Assembly (NCBI GenBank): GCA_903889915.1
Contig: CAISZK010000269.1
Span: forward strand, 1-37,296
Length of the DNA stretch: 37,296 bases
Direction of reading: 5' to 3'
From: an uncultured Bacteroidota bacterium
Lineage (GTDB): Bacteria; Bacteroidota; Bacteroidia; Bacteroidales; CG2-30-32-10
Made by a program: the position numbers and the translations under genes
Notes under the pieces: model-generated
The model's input: the letters and a program-made list of their open reading frames with translations, nothing else
Told to the model about the DNA's origin: nothing
Database searches by the model: none
In this document: in pieces, positions 16,374-24,349 of the stretch
Layout: every line of letters begins with the position of its first letter
How positions within the stretch are numbered: the first letter of the stretch is position 1

Positions 16374-16919
16374 ATGAAGCAATTGATTACTTTTATTTTT
16401 ACACTTATTTCTCTAGGTTTATTTGGACAATCGCCTGCAATTTCGCATAAAATTTTTAAAGTTACTGAATACAATATCGGAGGTTCTGTTAGTCGTGAGG
16501 CTTTTGATACAATCCCTATTGATACCCAAAAGATCAATCTTGCCTTCTATAAACTGCATTTTTTTATTCCACATTACCTTCCTCAAAGTTTTATTGATAC
16601 CACACATAAAAAGGTTACGATCACCGTTTGGCGTGACATCAATGAGGTTAAAGACTTTAAAGATAATTGGAAGCATGAATATACTTATGACAGCCTGTCG
16701 CGGGTAGTCAGATATTCTTATTCGGGATGCGTTATTTGCTCAGATATGGCATACAATTATTACGTGACTTACAACGCATACGGGGAGGTTGCAAAAATCA
16801 CCAACTTTATAGGGTCTCATGATAGCTACCAAATTCAATACAATATCAAAGGCGATGTTATTCAGTTGGATTATTTGCGCTCGGGCAATCCGGAGAAACA
16901 AATAAAACTATTGAAATAG
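16374..16919 (+). CDS. Small secreted protein of unknown function
   Basis: 181 residues. A signal peptide (about 1-19, MKQLITFIFTLISLGLFGQ) indicates export to the periplasm or beyond. The C-terminal half contains YDSLSRVVRYSYSG, YVTYNAYGEVAKI and IQYNIKGDVIQLDY, which resemble the spacing of YD/RHS-type beta repeats, but with too few copies to name a family. Two cysteines in GCVICSD are close enough to form a disulfide or bind metal. No T9SS sorting domain. Located between the palindromic array and a hairpin. I do not recognise it. Confidence 0.75.
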   Translation: MKQLITFIFTLISLGLFGQSPAISHKIFKVTEYNIGGSVSREAFDTIPIDTQKINLAFYKLHFFIPHYLPQSFIDTTHKKVTITVWRDINEVKDFKDNWKHEYTYDSLSRVVRYSYSGCVICSDMAYNYYVTYNAYGEVAKITNFIGSHDSYQIQYNIKGDVIQLDYLRSGNPEKQIKLLK

Positions 16920-16942
16920 AGTAGGAGCAGGGTTTAGTGCAG

Positions 16943-16981
16943 GGAAATGATCTTTTGCAAACGATTTTGCGCATCATTTCC
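16943..16981 (+). terminator. Strong hairpin after the small secreted protein, possible terminator
   Basis: GGAAATGAT (16943-16951) pairs perfectly with ATCATTTCC (16973-16981), and inside it GCAAA pairs with TTTGC. Only CTTT follows, so the T-tract is poor. It may be a terminator for the upstream gene or another RNA structure. Confidence 0.45.
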
Positions 16982-17087
16982 TTTAGAACTTTGGGGCCTT
17001 ACGATTATGAATGCAATCAGCCATCAGTAACAGACCTGTGGCAGTAGGACAATTTTTATTCTAAAATAAAAGTAATGCCGGGACAAA

Positions 17088-17333
17088 TTATCTACTATGA
17101 ATTTTATCGTAGTGATCAGAACTGCACTGAGGACTGCAGAATTTTTTCTTACTGTAGGTAGTTAGAAAAGGGTTGTTACAGCTTAAACAGATCTTTTCAA
17201 CTGATTTTTCCTTTTTCCTTTTTTCTTTTAAAGCTATCCGGCATTCAGGGCTGCAATAAATTCTTTTTTTAAAATGAATATTTAAAGGCTTATTGCATAT
17301 ACTACAAGTTTTCACAGCTATAGTAGATTCCAT
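17088..17333 (-). CDS. Small protein with two tandem zinc-ribbon motifs
   Basis: 81 residues containing two copies of CxxC-x13-CxxxC: Cys10, 13, 27, 31 and Cys49, 52, 66, 70, exactly 39 residues apart and joined by a Lys/Glu-rich linker (about 35-46). Each half (CNKPLNIHFKKRIYCSPEC and CNNPFLTTYSKKKFCSPQC) resembles the short zinc-binding ribbons found at the ends of nucleases and DNA-binding proteins. Very basic, so nucleic-acid binding is plausible but inferred. No other domain is attached. It lies just after the end of the ribosomal cluster but behind its terminator, so it is probably transcribed separately; no promoter matching the consensus was found. Confidence 0.75.
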   Translation of the reverse strand: MESTIAVKTCSICNKPLNIHFKKRIYCSPECRIALKEKRKKEKSVEKICLSCNNPFLTTYSKKKFCSPQCSSDHYDKIHSR

Positions 17334-17398
17334 TTTTTTAAGTGTTAGTTTGTACTGCTATTAATAATTATATAAGGCAGGCAGGAAAGTATAAATCA

Positions 17399-17429
17399 TG
17401 AAAAAGGGATAAAACCGCAGTTTTATCCC
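17399..17429 (-). terminator. Rho-independent terminator of the ribosomal cluster
   Basis: GGGATAAAAC (17406-17415) pairs perfectly with GTTTTATCCC (17420-17429) over a four-base loop. On the minus strand five T follow. It lies 22 bases after the rplQ stop and closes the alpha operon. Confidence 0.9.
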
Positions 17430-17451
17430 AGCTCAATTAATCATAAACAAT

Positions 17452-18081
17452 TTATTGTTTCTTCTCTTCTTCAGAACTTTCGTTCTTCAATTCTTCTTTA
17501 TGCTCGTCTTCAACTGCAGGCTCAGTTTTTGCAACTGTTGTTTCAATAACCTCGGCATCCTGAATTTCGTCAGTTATTTTTTCAACTTTTCCGGCTTTTG
17601 TTTTCGGAGCTTTTTCCTTTGGAGTTGCAGTTTCATCTTTAGCACCAGCTTTTTTAGCTCCACCTCTACGTCGGGTGGTTTTTACTTTTTTGTCAGCTTT
17701 TTCAGCAAGCAGGTTCTCATTATAATCAACAAGCTCAATAATACACATGTCGGCATTGTCGCCTTGACGGTAATTGGTCTTGAGTATTCTTGTATATCCT
17801 CCTGGTCTCTGTGCAATTTTCACAGCCACTTCACGAAACAGTTCCGTGACGGCTTCCTTGCTTTGAAGATAACCAAACACAACCCTGCGTGAATTGGTGG
17901 TATCATCTTTTGAGCGGGTGATGAGAGGTTCAATATAAGTTCTCAAAGCTTTGGCTTTTGCCAAAGTAGTGGTTATTCTTTTTTTCGGGCTTAATATCAA
18001 TGAAGAAGCCATGTTCGACAACATTGCTTGTCTGTGGGCGCTGGTTCTTCCCAAATGATTTATTTTATTTCCGTGTCTCAT
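17452..18081 (-). CDS. rplQ: 50S ribosomal protein L17
   Basis: 209 residues. The L17 core covers about 1-125 ([20 protein letters not shown], then [21 protein letters not shown]). An extra tail of about 85 residues follows, rich in Lys, Ala, Glu, Thr and Val, first basic ([12 protein letters not shown]) and then acidic ([20 protein letters not shown]). E. coli L17 is 127 residues. L17 sits near the polypeptide exit tunnel. Last gene of the cluster, just before the terminator, separated from rpoA by a heptad-repeat spacer. Confidence 0.96.
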   Translation of the reverse strand: MRHGNKINHLGRTSAHRQAMLSNMASSLILSPKKRITTTLAKAKALRTYIEPLITRSKDDTTNSRRVVFGYLQSKEAVTELFREVAVKIAQRPGGYTRILKTNYRQGDNADMCIIELVDYNENLLAEKADKKVKTTRRRGGAKKAGAKDETATPKEKAPKTKAGKVEKITDEIQDAEVIETTVAKTEPAVEDEHKEELKNESSEEEKKQ

Positions 18082-18089
18082 TGCAAAAT

Positions 18090-18184
18090 GTTTGTAGTTT
18101 GTTGTTTGATGTTGTTATTCTGTTCAAAGTTTACGGTTCAATGTTTAATGTTGCATAAACTGTGAACATTAAACATTGAACTTT
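18090..18184 (-). repeat. Heptad-phased repeat spacer between rpoA and rplQ
   Basis: On the plus strand GTTTGTA-like heptads run from 18090, and from 18122 every 7 bp (18122, 18129, 18136 ... 18178) a GTTnnnn-type word changes to its complement (AAACATT, GAACATT). This builds a perfect 17-bp inverted repeat, 18136-18152 against 18165-18181, with a 12-base loop. On the transcribed strand no T-tract follows, so it is not a standard terminator. Confidence 0.85.
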
Positions 18185-18185
18185 T

Positions 18186-19178
18186 TCAGTCTTTATCCAA
18201 TTTATATTTTAAAAGGTTCATTCCAAAATGCAGCGCTTTGTTTTTTACCAATTCTTCAAGTTCTGCAAGTGATTTTTTGCCAAAATTTCTGAACTTCAAA
18301 AGATCATTTTTGTTGAAGGTAACAAGGTCGGCCAATGTTTCAACATCAGCAGCTTTCAGGCAATTCAATGCTCTCACTGAAAGATCCATGTCAACAAGTT
18401 TGGTTTTCAATAACTGACGCATGTGTAATGAAGTTTCATCAAATTCTTCGCTTACTGCTTTTTCTTCCGTATCCAGGGTGATCTTTTCATCTGAGAATAA
18501 CATGAAGTGATGGATCAATATTTTTGCTGCTTCTTTTAATGCATCCTTAGGATTTATTGAACCGTCAGTGGTTACTTCCATCAGCAGTTTTTCGTAGTCA
18601 GTTTTTTGTTCAACGCGATAATCCTCGATAGTATAAGTTACATTTTTAATAGGAGTATGAATTGAATCAATAAAAATGGTTCCGATAGGAGCATTAAGGG
18701 ATTTGTTTTCTTCCGAAGGAACATATCCTCTTCCTTTGTCAATATTGAACTCAACGGTAAGTTTTACTGAAGGGTTCATGTGGCAGATCAATACTTCAGG
18801 ATTCAATACCTGAAAACTCTGCATGTACTTATTGAGATCGCCTGCTAAAAATTTATCCTGACCTGAAATTTTCACAATAACCTTTTCACTATTTACGCTG
18901 TCAATCTGACGTTTGAACCTGATTTGCTTAATGTTCAGTATCATTTCAGTAACATCCTCAACAACGCCTTTAATCGTCGAAAACTCGTGCTCAACGCCTT
19001 CAATTTTAATTGAAGTGATGGCAAAACCTTCGAGCGAAGACAGTAAGATTCTGCGTAATGCATTACCAACAGTAATTCCATAACCTGGTTCCAATGGACG
19101 GAACTCAAATTTTGTTTTGAATCCATCGGATTCTAACATAATAACCTTATCGGGTTTCTGAAAAGCTAATATTGCCAT
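18186..19178 (-). CDS. rpoA: DNA-directed RNA polymerase subunit alpha
   Basis: 330 residues, normal length. The N-terminal domain (about 1-230), which nucleates polymerase assembly, has [27 protein letters not shown]. The C-terminal domain (about 250-320), with the helix-hairpin-helix segment [22 protein letters not shown], contacts activators and upstream promoter DNA. As usual for this operon it lies between rpsD and rplQ. Both of its flanking spacers are made of heptad repeats. Confidence 0.98.
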   Translation of the reverse strand: MAILAFQKPDKVIMLESDGFKTKFEFRPLEPGYGITVGNALRRILLSSLEGFAITSIKIEGVEHEFSTIKGVVEDVTEMILNIKQIRFKRQIDSVNSEKVIVKISGQDKFLAGDLNKYMQSFQVLNPEVLICHMNPSVKLTVEFNIDKGRGYVPSEENKSLNAPIGTIFIDSIHTPIKNVTYTIEDYRVEQKTDYEKLLMEVTTDGSINPKDALKEAAKILIHHFMLFSDEKITLDTEEKAVSEEFDETSLHMRQLLKTKLVDMDLSVRALNCLKAADVETLADLVTFNKNDLLKFRNFGKKSLAELEELVKNKALHFGMNLLKYKLDKD

Positions 19179-19188
19179 TTATTTAAAA

Positions 19189-19254
19189 GTTTGTTGTTTG
19201 TAGTTTGTATTGTTGTTTTGTTTAAGGTTTAAAGTTCAAAGTTCAATGTTGCGT
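19189..19254 (-). repeat. Heptad-phased repeat spacer between rpsD and rpoA
   Basis: Plus-strand heptads GTTTGTT (19189), GTTTGTA (19196 and 19203) and, after a 10-base break, GTTTAAG, GTTTAAA, GTTCAAA, GTTCAAT, GTTGCGT (starting 19220, every 7 bp). This is the same word set as in the neighbouring spacers. No inverted copy is visible here. Confidence 0.8.
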
Positions 19255-19282
19255 TAATTTTACATCTAAACTTTTACATTTT

Positions 19283-19888
19283 TTACTTCGAGTATAACTC
19301 GACGATAAGCTGTTCTTTAATATTTTCAGGTATCTGATCCCTCTCAGGATAACTTGATAATTTTCCTGACATTGTTTCCTGATTCCACTCAAGCCATGGA
19401 TATTTATTCTTCCTGTAAGCAAGCGAGGTTGTGATAATTTCAAGAGATTTCGACTTTTCGCGAACTCCGATTTCATCACCAGCCTTAATAGTTGCCGATG
19501 GAATACTGGTAACTTTTCCGTTCACTGTGATATGCCTGTGAGATACAAGTTGTCTTGCACCATCGCGGGTAGGGGCAATGCCTAATCTGTAAACGATATT
19601 GTCAAGTCTTGCTTCCAAAAGTTGCAAAAGATTTTCACCGGTAATACCTTTTTTACGCGAAGCTTTTTCAAAAGTATTGGCAAATTGTCTTTCAAGAATT
19701 CCGTAAGTATATTTTGCTTTTTGCTTCTCGGTTAACTGAATACCATATTCCGAAACTTTCTTTTTCCTTTTGGATGAACCATGCATTCCGGGAGGATAAT
19801 TTTTCTTTTCGTAATTTTTATCAGGTCCGAAAATCGGATCTTTAAATTTTCTTGCAATTCTGCTCTTTGGGCCTGTATATCTTGCCAT
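19283..19888 (-). CDS. rpsD: 30S ribosomal protein S4
   Basis: 201 residues. The opening [15 protein letters not shown] and the S4 RNA-binding domain [19 protein letters not shown] with [11 protein letters not shown] (about 90-155) are diagnostic. S4 is a primary 16S rRNA binder and in many bacteria represses the alpha operon. The N-terminal region lacks the four-cysteine zinc site found in some S4 proteins (zinc-free form). Confidence 0.97.
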   Translation of the reverse strand: MARYTGPKSRIARKFKDPIFGPDKNYEKKNYPPGMHGSSKRKKKVSEYGIQLTEKQKAKYTYGILERQFANTFEKASRKKGITGENLLQLLEARLDNIVYRLGIAPTRDGARQLVSHRHITVNGKVTSIPSATIKAGDEIGVREKSKSLEIITTSLAYRKNKYPWLEWNQETMSGKLSSYPERDQIPENIKEQLIVELYSK

Positions 19889-19893
19889 TTTTT

Positions 19894-20029
19894 ATTTATG
19901 ATTTACGATTTACTAAAATTGTCATTTACTTTGTGTCATTTGCTAAGCGTCATTTATTGTCATTAACTTCGCGTCATTTTTTTCTTTTTAATGACTGCTA
20001 ATGACCATCAATGACCATCAATGACTATT
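19894..20029 (-). repeat. Mixed-period repeat spacer between rpsK and rpsD
   Basis: Three successive registers on the plus strand. A 7-bp part has ATTTATG, ATTTACG, ATTTACT (19894, 19901, 19908). A 14-bp part has GTCATTTACTTTGT-like units starting at 19921, 19935, 19959 and 19973 with one 10-bp unit between. A 10-bp part has AATGACTGCT, AATGACCATC twice and AATGACTATT (19990-20029). The GTCATT half can pair with the AATGAC half. The 14-bp unit is the reverse complement of the one upstream of rplU. Confidence 0.85.
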
Positions 20030-20033
20030 TATT

Positions 20034-20432
20034 TTAAACTCTTCTTCTTTTTGGTGGTCTGCAACCATTGTGTGGTAAAGGAGTAATATCAACAATTTCC
20101 ATCACTTCAATACCTGCAGCATGAAGATTTCTGATTGCTGATTCTCTACCGGCGCCCGGACCTTTTACAAACACTTTCACTCTTCTGAGTCCCATGTCGA
20201 ATGCAACTTTTGCACAATCCTGAGCTGCAGTCTGAGCTGCATAAGGTGTGTTTTTCTTTGATCCTTTAAAACCCATCTTACCTGCTGATGACCATGAAAT
20301 AACCTGACCTGTGTTGTTGGTCAGTGAAATAATGAGGTTGTTGAATGAAGCAAAAATATGTGCTTGCCCTATTGCCTCAACTTTTACTACTTTTTTCCTG
20401 GTGCTTTTTGCTGTTTTTGTTGTTTTTGCCAT
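20034..20432 (-). CDS. rpsK: 30S ribosomal protein S11
   Basis: 132 residues, normal. The conserved [37 protein letters not shown]-type core (split here as [11 protein letters not shown] and [20 protein letters not shown]), [11 protein letters not shown] and a final [10 protein letters not shown] are present. S11 lies on the 30S platform near the E site. Repeat-filled spacers lie on both sides. Confidence 0.98.
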   Translation of the reverse strand: MAKTTKTAKSTRKKVVKVEAIGQAHIFASFNNLIISLTNNTGQVISWSSAGKMGFKGSKKNTPYAAQTAAQDCAKVAFDMGLRRVKVFVKGPGAGRESAIRNLHAAGIEVMEIVDITPLPHNGCRPPKRRRV

Positions 20433-20458
20433 ATTAAATTTATGATATCAACGTTGTT

Positions 20459-20531
20459 GTTTGATGTTTAAAATTGTTTAAGGTTCAAAGTTTAAGGTTC
20501 ACTAAACATTGAACTTTAAACTTTAAACTTT
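20459..20531 (-). repeat. Heptad-phased repeat spacer between rpsM and rpsK
   Basis: Eight consecutive heptads start at 20476 and every 7 bp after (GTTTAAG, GTTCAAA, GTTTAAG, GTTCACT, then AAACATT, GAACTTT, AAACTTT, AAACTTT), preceded by GTTTGAT at 20459. The two halves are imperfectly complementary over about 22 bp and can fold into a hairpin. Confidence 0.85.
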
Positions 20532-20533
20532 TT

Positions 20534-20914
20534 TTAACCTTTAGGTGCTTTCTTTTTGTTAGCAACTGTTTTTTTCTTTCCTTTTCTGGTCCTTGCATTG
20601 TTCTTGGTGCGCTGACCTCTCAAAGGCAGACCACTACGATGACGAATACCCCTGTAACAACCGATATCCATCAATCGTTTTATGTTCATCTGAACTTCTG
20701 AACGAAGAGCTCCTTCGATTTTGTACTTTTCAGTAATGATATTACGAATTCTTGTTTGTTCTTCATCTGTCCAATCCTGAACTTTCTTGTCAAAAGAGAT
20801 CTCAGCTTCAAGAAGTATCTTGCGGGCATTGCTTCTTCCTAAGCCATAAATGTAAGTAAGCCCTATTTCTCCTCTTTTGTTATTTGGTAAATCTATACCA
20901 GCTATACGTGCCAT
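20534..20914 (-). CDS. rpsM: 30S ribosomal protein S13
   Basis: 126 residues. [27 protein letters not shown] opens the protein, [33 protein letters not shown] is the 16S-binding part (given here from R to G in pieces [16 protein letters not shown] and KNNARTRKG), and a basic tail follows. S13 forms intersubunit bridges and touches P-site tRNA. Follows rpmJ after a repeat spacer. Confidence 0.98.
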   Translation of the reverse strand: MARIAGIDLPNNKRGEIGLTYIYGLGRSNARKILLEAEISFDKKVQDWTDEEQTRIRNIITEKYKIEGALRSEVQMNIKRLMDIGCYRGIRHRSGLPLRGQRTKNNARTRKGKKKTVANKKKAPKG

Positions 20915-20926
20915 GTTTTGGAATAT

Positions 20927-21033
20927 GTTTGTAGTTTGTTGTTTGTTTTTTGTTGTTAATAGTTTGGATTGTTCAGGGTTTAGGGTTTATTGTTGCAATT
21001 AACAACAAACTACAAACCACAAACAATTTAAAC
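20927..21033 (-). repeat. Heptad-phased repeat spacer between rpmJ and rpsM
   Basis: Heptads GTTTGTA, GTTTGTT, GTTTGTT (from 20927), then nine in exact 7-bp register starting at 20971 and running to 21033 (GTTCAGG, GTTTAGG, GTTTATT ... CAAACTA, CAAACCA, CAAACAA). The sequence at 20927-20943 is perfectly complementary to 21001-21017, a 17-bp inverted repeat around a 57-base centre. Confidence 0.85.
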
Positions 21034-21037
21034 TTTT

Positions 21038-21154
21038 TTATCCCTGTCTTTGTTTGTATTTAGGATTCTTCTTATTGATTACGTATACCACTCCCTTACG
21101 GCGCACAATCTTGCACTCAGGAGTTCTTTTCTTTACAGAAGCTTTTATTTTCAT
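21038..21154 (-). CDS. rpmJ: 50S ribosomal protein L36
   Basis: 38 residues: [20 protein letters not shown] followed by [18 protein letters not shown]. Of the four zinc ligands of the C-plus form, three are replaced (Thr11, Asn27, Tyr33), leaving only Cys14, so this is the zinc-free C-minus form. Position between infA and rpsM is the normal one. L36 is the smallest 50S protein and packs near helix 91 of 23S rRNA. Confidence 0.97.
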   Translation of the reverse strand: MKIKASVKKRTPECKIVRRKGVVYVINKKNPKYKQRQG

Positions 21155-21252
21155 GATTTCTAAATTTAAATTGTTTAATTGCTTTATTGTTTATTTGTTT
21201 TATAGCTGTTGAAATTTCTTTTAGCCATTTAACAGTTTAGCGATTCAGCAAT

Positions 21253-21471
21253 TTATTTATATCTAAATGTTATCCTTCCTTTTGTAAGGTCATAAGGAGA
21301 CATTTCTATTTTAACTTTATCACCGGGCAAAATCTTGATGTAATGCATCCTCATCTTTCCGGAGATATGTGCAATTATCACGTGCCCGTTTTCAAGTTCA
21401 ACCCGAAACATGGCATTTCCTAGTGACTCGACAACAGTTCCATCCTGTTCAATCGATAATTGCTTTGACAT
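21253..21471 (-). CDS. infA: Translation initiation factor IF-1
   Basis: 72 residues, the family length: a single OB fold with [36 protein letters not shown] and ending [11 protein letters not shown]-1 blocks the A site during initiation. Its ATG follows the map stop by one base, so the two are probably translationally coupled. A 98-bp AT-rich gap separates it from rpmJ, without recognisable promoter. Confidence 0.98.
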   Translation of the reverse strand: MSKQLSIEQDGTVVESLGNAMFRVELENGHVIIAHISGKMRMHYIKILPGDKVKIEMSPYDLTKGRITFRYK

Positions 21472-21472
21472 A

Positions 21473-22255
21473 TTAACTATATTGTTTACTAATAATCTCT
21501 TCTATTTCAGTAAATGATGATAAAATTTCAGCATTGTTCTTTCTTACAACCAAAGTATGCTCAAAATGAGCTGAAGGTAACCTGTCTGATGTTCTTATTG
21601 TCCATCCATCCGATTCCTGAATTACATTGTATTTCCCCAAATTGATCATCGGTTCAATTGCAATTACAAGACCTTCTTTTAACTTCATTCCAGACCCTCT
21701 TTTGCCAAAATTTGCAACCTCGGGTTTTTCATGAAGTTCTCTGCCAACACCATGTCCAACAAGATCCCTGACTACTGAGTAACCCAGACTTTCAACATGG
21801 TTTTGAATTTCATAACCTATGTCTCCAAGTCTTTTTCCAGAGTGAGCAGTTGCAATTCCTTTATAAAGGGATTCTTTGGTGGCCTTCAATAACATTACCA
21901 CTTCAGGTTTAACCTCTCCAACTTCAAAAGTATAGGCAGAATCGCCATAATATTCATCTTTGAGAACGCCGCAATCAACCGAAACGATGTCACCATCTTT
22001 TAATTCAATGTTTCCCGGAATTCCATGCACTACCTGATCGTTTATAGAAACACACAGTGTAGCAGGAAACCCTCTGTAACCTTTAAAAGCGGGTACTGCT
22101 TTATTATCTCTGATAAACTCTTCTGCCAGCCTGTCCAGTTCAATTGTTTTTATTCCTGGCCTGATACATTTGGCTACTTCAGCTAAAGTTTTTCCAACAA
22201 GTAAAGAACTTTTTCTTATTTTATCAATTTCTACTTCAGTTTTATAAAAAATCAT
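21473..22255 (-). CDS. map: Methionine aminopeptidase, type I
   Basis: 260 residues. It removes the initiator methionine from new proteins. The five metal ligands are present: Asp94 and Asp105 ([17 protein letters not shown]), His168 ([12 protein letters not shown]), Glu201 (AIEPMI) and Glu232 (FEHTLVV); His77 (VVHGIP) is the catalytic histidine. No N-terminal zinc-finger extension. Between secY (11 bases) and infA (1 base), the standard place in Bacteroidota. Confidence 0.98.
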   Translation of the reverse strand: MIFYKTEVEIDKIRKSSLLVGKTLAEVAKCIRPGIKTIELDRLAEEFIRDNKAVPAFKGYRGFPATLCVSINDQVVHGIPGNIELKDGDIVSVDCGVLKDEYYGDSAYTFEVGEVKPEVVMLLKATKESLYKGIATAHSGKRLGDIGYEIQNHVESLGYSVVRDLVGHGVGRELHEKPEVANFGKRGSGMKLKEGLVIAIEPMINLGKYNVIQESDGWTIRTSDRLPSAHFEHTLVVRKNNAEILSSFTEIEEIISKQYS

Positions 22256-22266
22256 CTGGTAAAATT

Positions 22267-23664
22267 CTAGCTTACCATACTGGTAGATGCACGTCCCTTA
22301 ATACGTCCTGATTTCATCAGTCCGTCATAATGACGCATTAACAAATGACTTTCTATTTGCTGTAATGTATCAAGTACAACACCTACCAAAATCAGTAAAG
22401 ATGTACCTCCATAGAATTGCGCAAACTGACTGTTCACTCCAACCAGCCTTACGAAGGCAGGCATGATTGCCACAAAAGCAAGGAACAAAGAGCCGGGAAG
22501 TGTTATTCTCGACATTACAGTATCTATAAAATCGGCTGTCTTTTTACCTGGTTTAACACCCGGAATAAAACCACCGTTCTTTTTCATATCTTCTGCCATC
22601 TGATTAGGGTTTACAGTTATAGCTGTATAGAAATAAGTAAACACAACAATCAATAATGCAAAGGTAAAATTATACCAGAATCCATTAAAATCTGCAAAAG
22701 TAGCTGCAAATCCTGATAAAGCTTCTGAACTTGCAAAACCAGCCAGTGTTAATGGGAGAAACATGATTGCCTGGGCAAAAATGATAGGCATTACACCTGC
22801 AGCATTCACCTTTAAAGGAATATACTGTCTGACTCCACCATATTGTTTGGTTCCTACTATTCTTTTAGCAAACTGTACCGGTATCTTTCGCGTCCCCTGC
22901 ACCAGCAATATACTGATAAGAATTACCAGTACCAGGACAACCAATTCAACAATGAAAATTACAAGACCTCCCCCTTGTTCTTCCATTCTTGAAATGAATT
23001 CACCGAATAATGCAAATGGTAAACGGGCAATGATTCCAACCATAATGATCAGCGAGATGCCGTTACCTATACCTTTATCTGTTATCCTTTCTCCCAGCCA
23101 CATGATGAACATTGTTCCTGCGGTAAGAATAATGATTGATGAGATCCAGAAAAATGTAGTAGGGCTTGTAACGCCAGGGTCGAATGGAGAAATAGCTTCA
23201 TTCGGTAATTGTGAGATTACATTGCCCAAATAGGCCGGAGCCTGGGCTGCAGTAATGATCACAGTTAAATACCTTGTAATCTGGTTAAGTTTCTTCCTTC
23301 CACTTTCACCTTCTTTTTGTAATTTCTGGAAGTAAGGCACCGCCATACCCAACAATTGTATTACAATCGAGGCAGAAATATACGGCATGATACCAAGAGC
23401 AAATATCGAGGCATGCGAAAATGCTCCACCAGAGAACATGTTCAGCAGTCCTAATAATCCGTCCTTGGTCTGTCCCTGAAGGGCGTCAAGTTTGGTAGGA
23501 TCAATTCCGGGCAGAACTACATAGGCACCTAGTCGGTAAATAAGTACAAAACCGATAGTACTGATGATCCTCACACGAAGATCTTCAATTTTGTAGATAT
23601 TCCTTATAGTCTGGAAAAACCTGGGATTGATCTTGAATTTTAACATTGAAAGATTCCAAGCCAT
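22267..23664 (-). CDS. secY: Protein translocase subunit SecY
   Basis: 465 residues with ten membrane helices. Conserved parts include YRLGAYVVLPGIDP at the periplasmic plug entry, GIMPYISASIVIQLL (helix 2) and GGTSLLILVGVVLDTLQQIESHLLMRHYDG near the C-terminus (helix 10 and tail, cited from GGTSLLILVGVVLDT). It forms the Sec channel for export and membrane insertion. A second ATG 18 bases in (before LKFKINPRFFQ) is an equally possible start. The listed one lies four bases after the rplO stop. Confidence 0.97.
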   Translation of the reverse strand: MAWNLSMLKFKINPRFFQTIRNIYKIEDLRVRIISTIGFVLIYRLGAYVVLPGIDPTKLDALQGQTKDGLLGLLNMFSGGAFSHASIFALGIMPYISASIVIQLLGMAVPYFQKLQKEGESGRKKLNQITRYLTVIITAAQAPAYLGNVISQLPNEAISPFDPGVTSPTTFFWISSIIILTAGTMFIMWLGERITDKGIGNGISLIIMVGIIARLPFALFGEFISRMEEQGGGLVIFIVELVVLVLVILISILLVQGTRKIPVQFAKRIVGTKQYGGVRQYIPLKVNAAGVMPIIFAQAIMFLPLTLAGFASSEALSGFAATFADFNGFWYNFTFALLIVVFTYFYTAITVNPNQMAEDMKKNGGFIPGVKPGKKTADFIDTVMSRITLPGSLFLAFVAIMPAFVRLVGVNSQFAQFYGGTSLLILVGVVLDTLQQIESHLLMRHYDGLMKSGRIKGRASTSMVS

Positions 23665-23668
23665 TATC

Positions 23669-24115
23669 TTATAATTTAGTTATTGAACCACCTAGTTTTT
23701 CAATTGCTTCTTGAGCGGTTTTGGAAAATGCGTGGGCTGTAACTTCCAATTTGATAGTTAACTCACCTTTTCCCAGTATTTTTATACGATCGTTTTTTGC
23801 AGTAAGTCCATTGATTTTAAGAATGTCAGGGTCAATTACAGATAATCCTTTACTTTCAGCAAGTTTCTGTAATATTTCCAGGTTTATCCCTCTATATTCA
23901 ACACGGTTGAAATTCTTAAATCCAAATTTTGGTAATCTTCTGTGCAAAGGCATCTGACCTCCTTCAAAACCACGTTTTGAAGAATATCCTGAGCGTGATT
24001 GAGCTCCTTTATGACCTCTTGTAGAAGTTCCGCCTTTTCCTGATCCCTGACCTCTGCCAATTCTTTTTCTATTTTTTACTGAACCTTCTGCCGGTTTCAG
24101 ATTAGATAAATCCAT
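23669..24115 (-). CDS. rplO: 50S ribosomal protein L15
   Basis: 148 residues. The glycine- and arginine-rich N-terminus GRGQGSGKGGTSTRGHKGAQ and FEGGQMPLHRRLPKFGF are diagnostic. A late-assembly 23S rRNA-binding protein. Tight spacing to rpmD (26 bases) and secY. Confidence 0.98.
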   Translation of the reverse strand: MDLSNLKPAEGSVKNRKRIGRGQGSGKGGTSTRGHKGAQSRSGYSSKRGFEGGQMPLHRRLPKFGFKNFNRVEYRGINLEILQKLAESKGLSVIDPDILKINGLTAKNDRIKILGKGELTIKLEVTAHAFSKTAQEAIEKLGGSITKL

Positions 24116-24141
24116 AGTATATTGTCCTTAAACTTTAATAA

Positions 24142-24330
24142 TTACTGAATTTCTTCAACTAAAAGCAGGTGCGATATTTTCCTGATCATTCCTTCGATCT
24201 GTGGAGTCGCTTCAACTACTCTTTCACGGTTCATTTTTGTAATACCTAATGCGCGTAAAGTCCTTTTTTGAACTGCAGGACGATCAATTGCACTCTTCAC
24301 TTGTTTTATTTTGAGTTTCTTCATTTTCAA
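24142..24330 (-). CDS. rpmD: 50S ribosomal protein L30
   Basis: 62 residues, normal for bacterial L30. KIKQVKSAIDRPAVQKRTLR and ALGITKMNRERVVEATPQIEG give the single ferredoxin-like fold. The second ATG (two codons in) is an alternative start. Located between rpsE and rplO as usual. Confidence 0.96.
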   Translation of the reverse strand: MKMKKLKIKQVKSAIDRPAVQKRTLRALGITKMNRERVVEATPQIEGMIRKISHLLLVEEIQ

Positions 24331-24349
24331 AAAAAATTATCAACGATTA

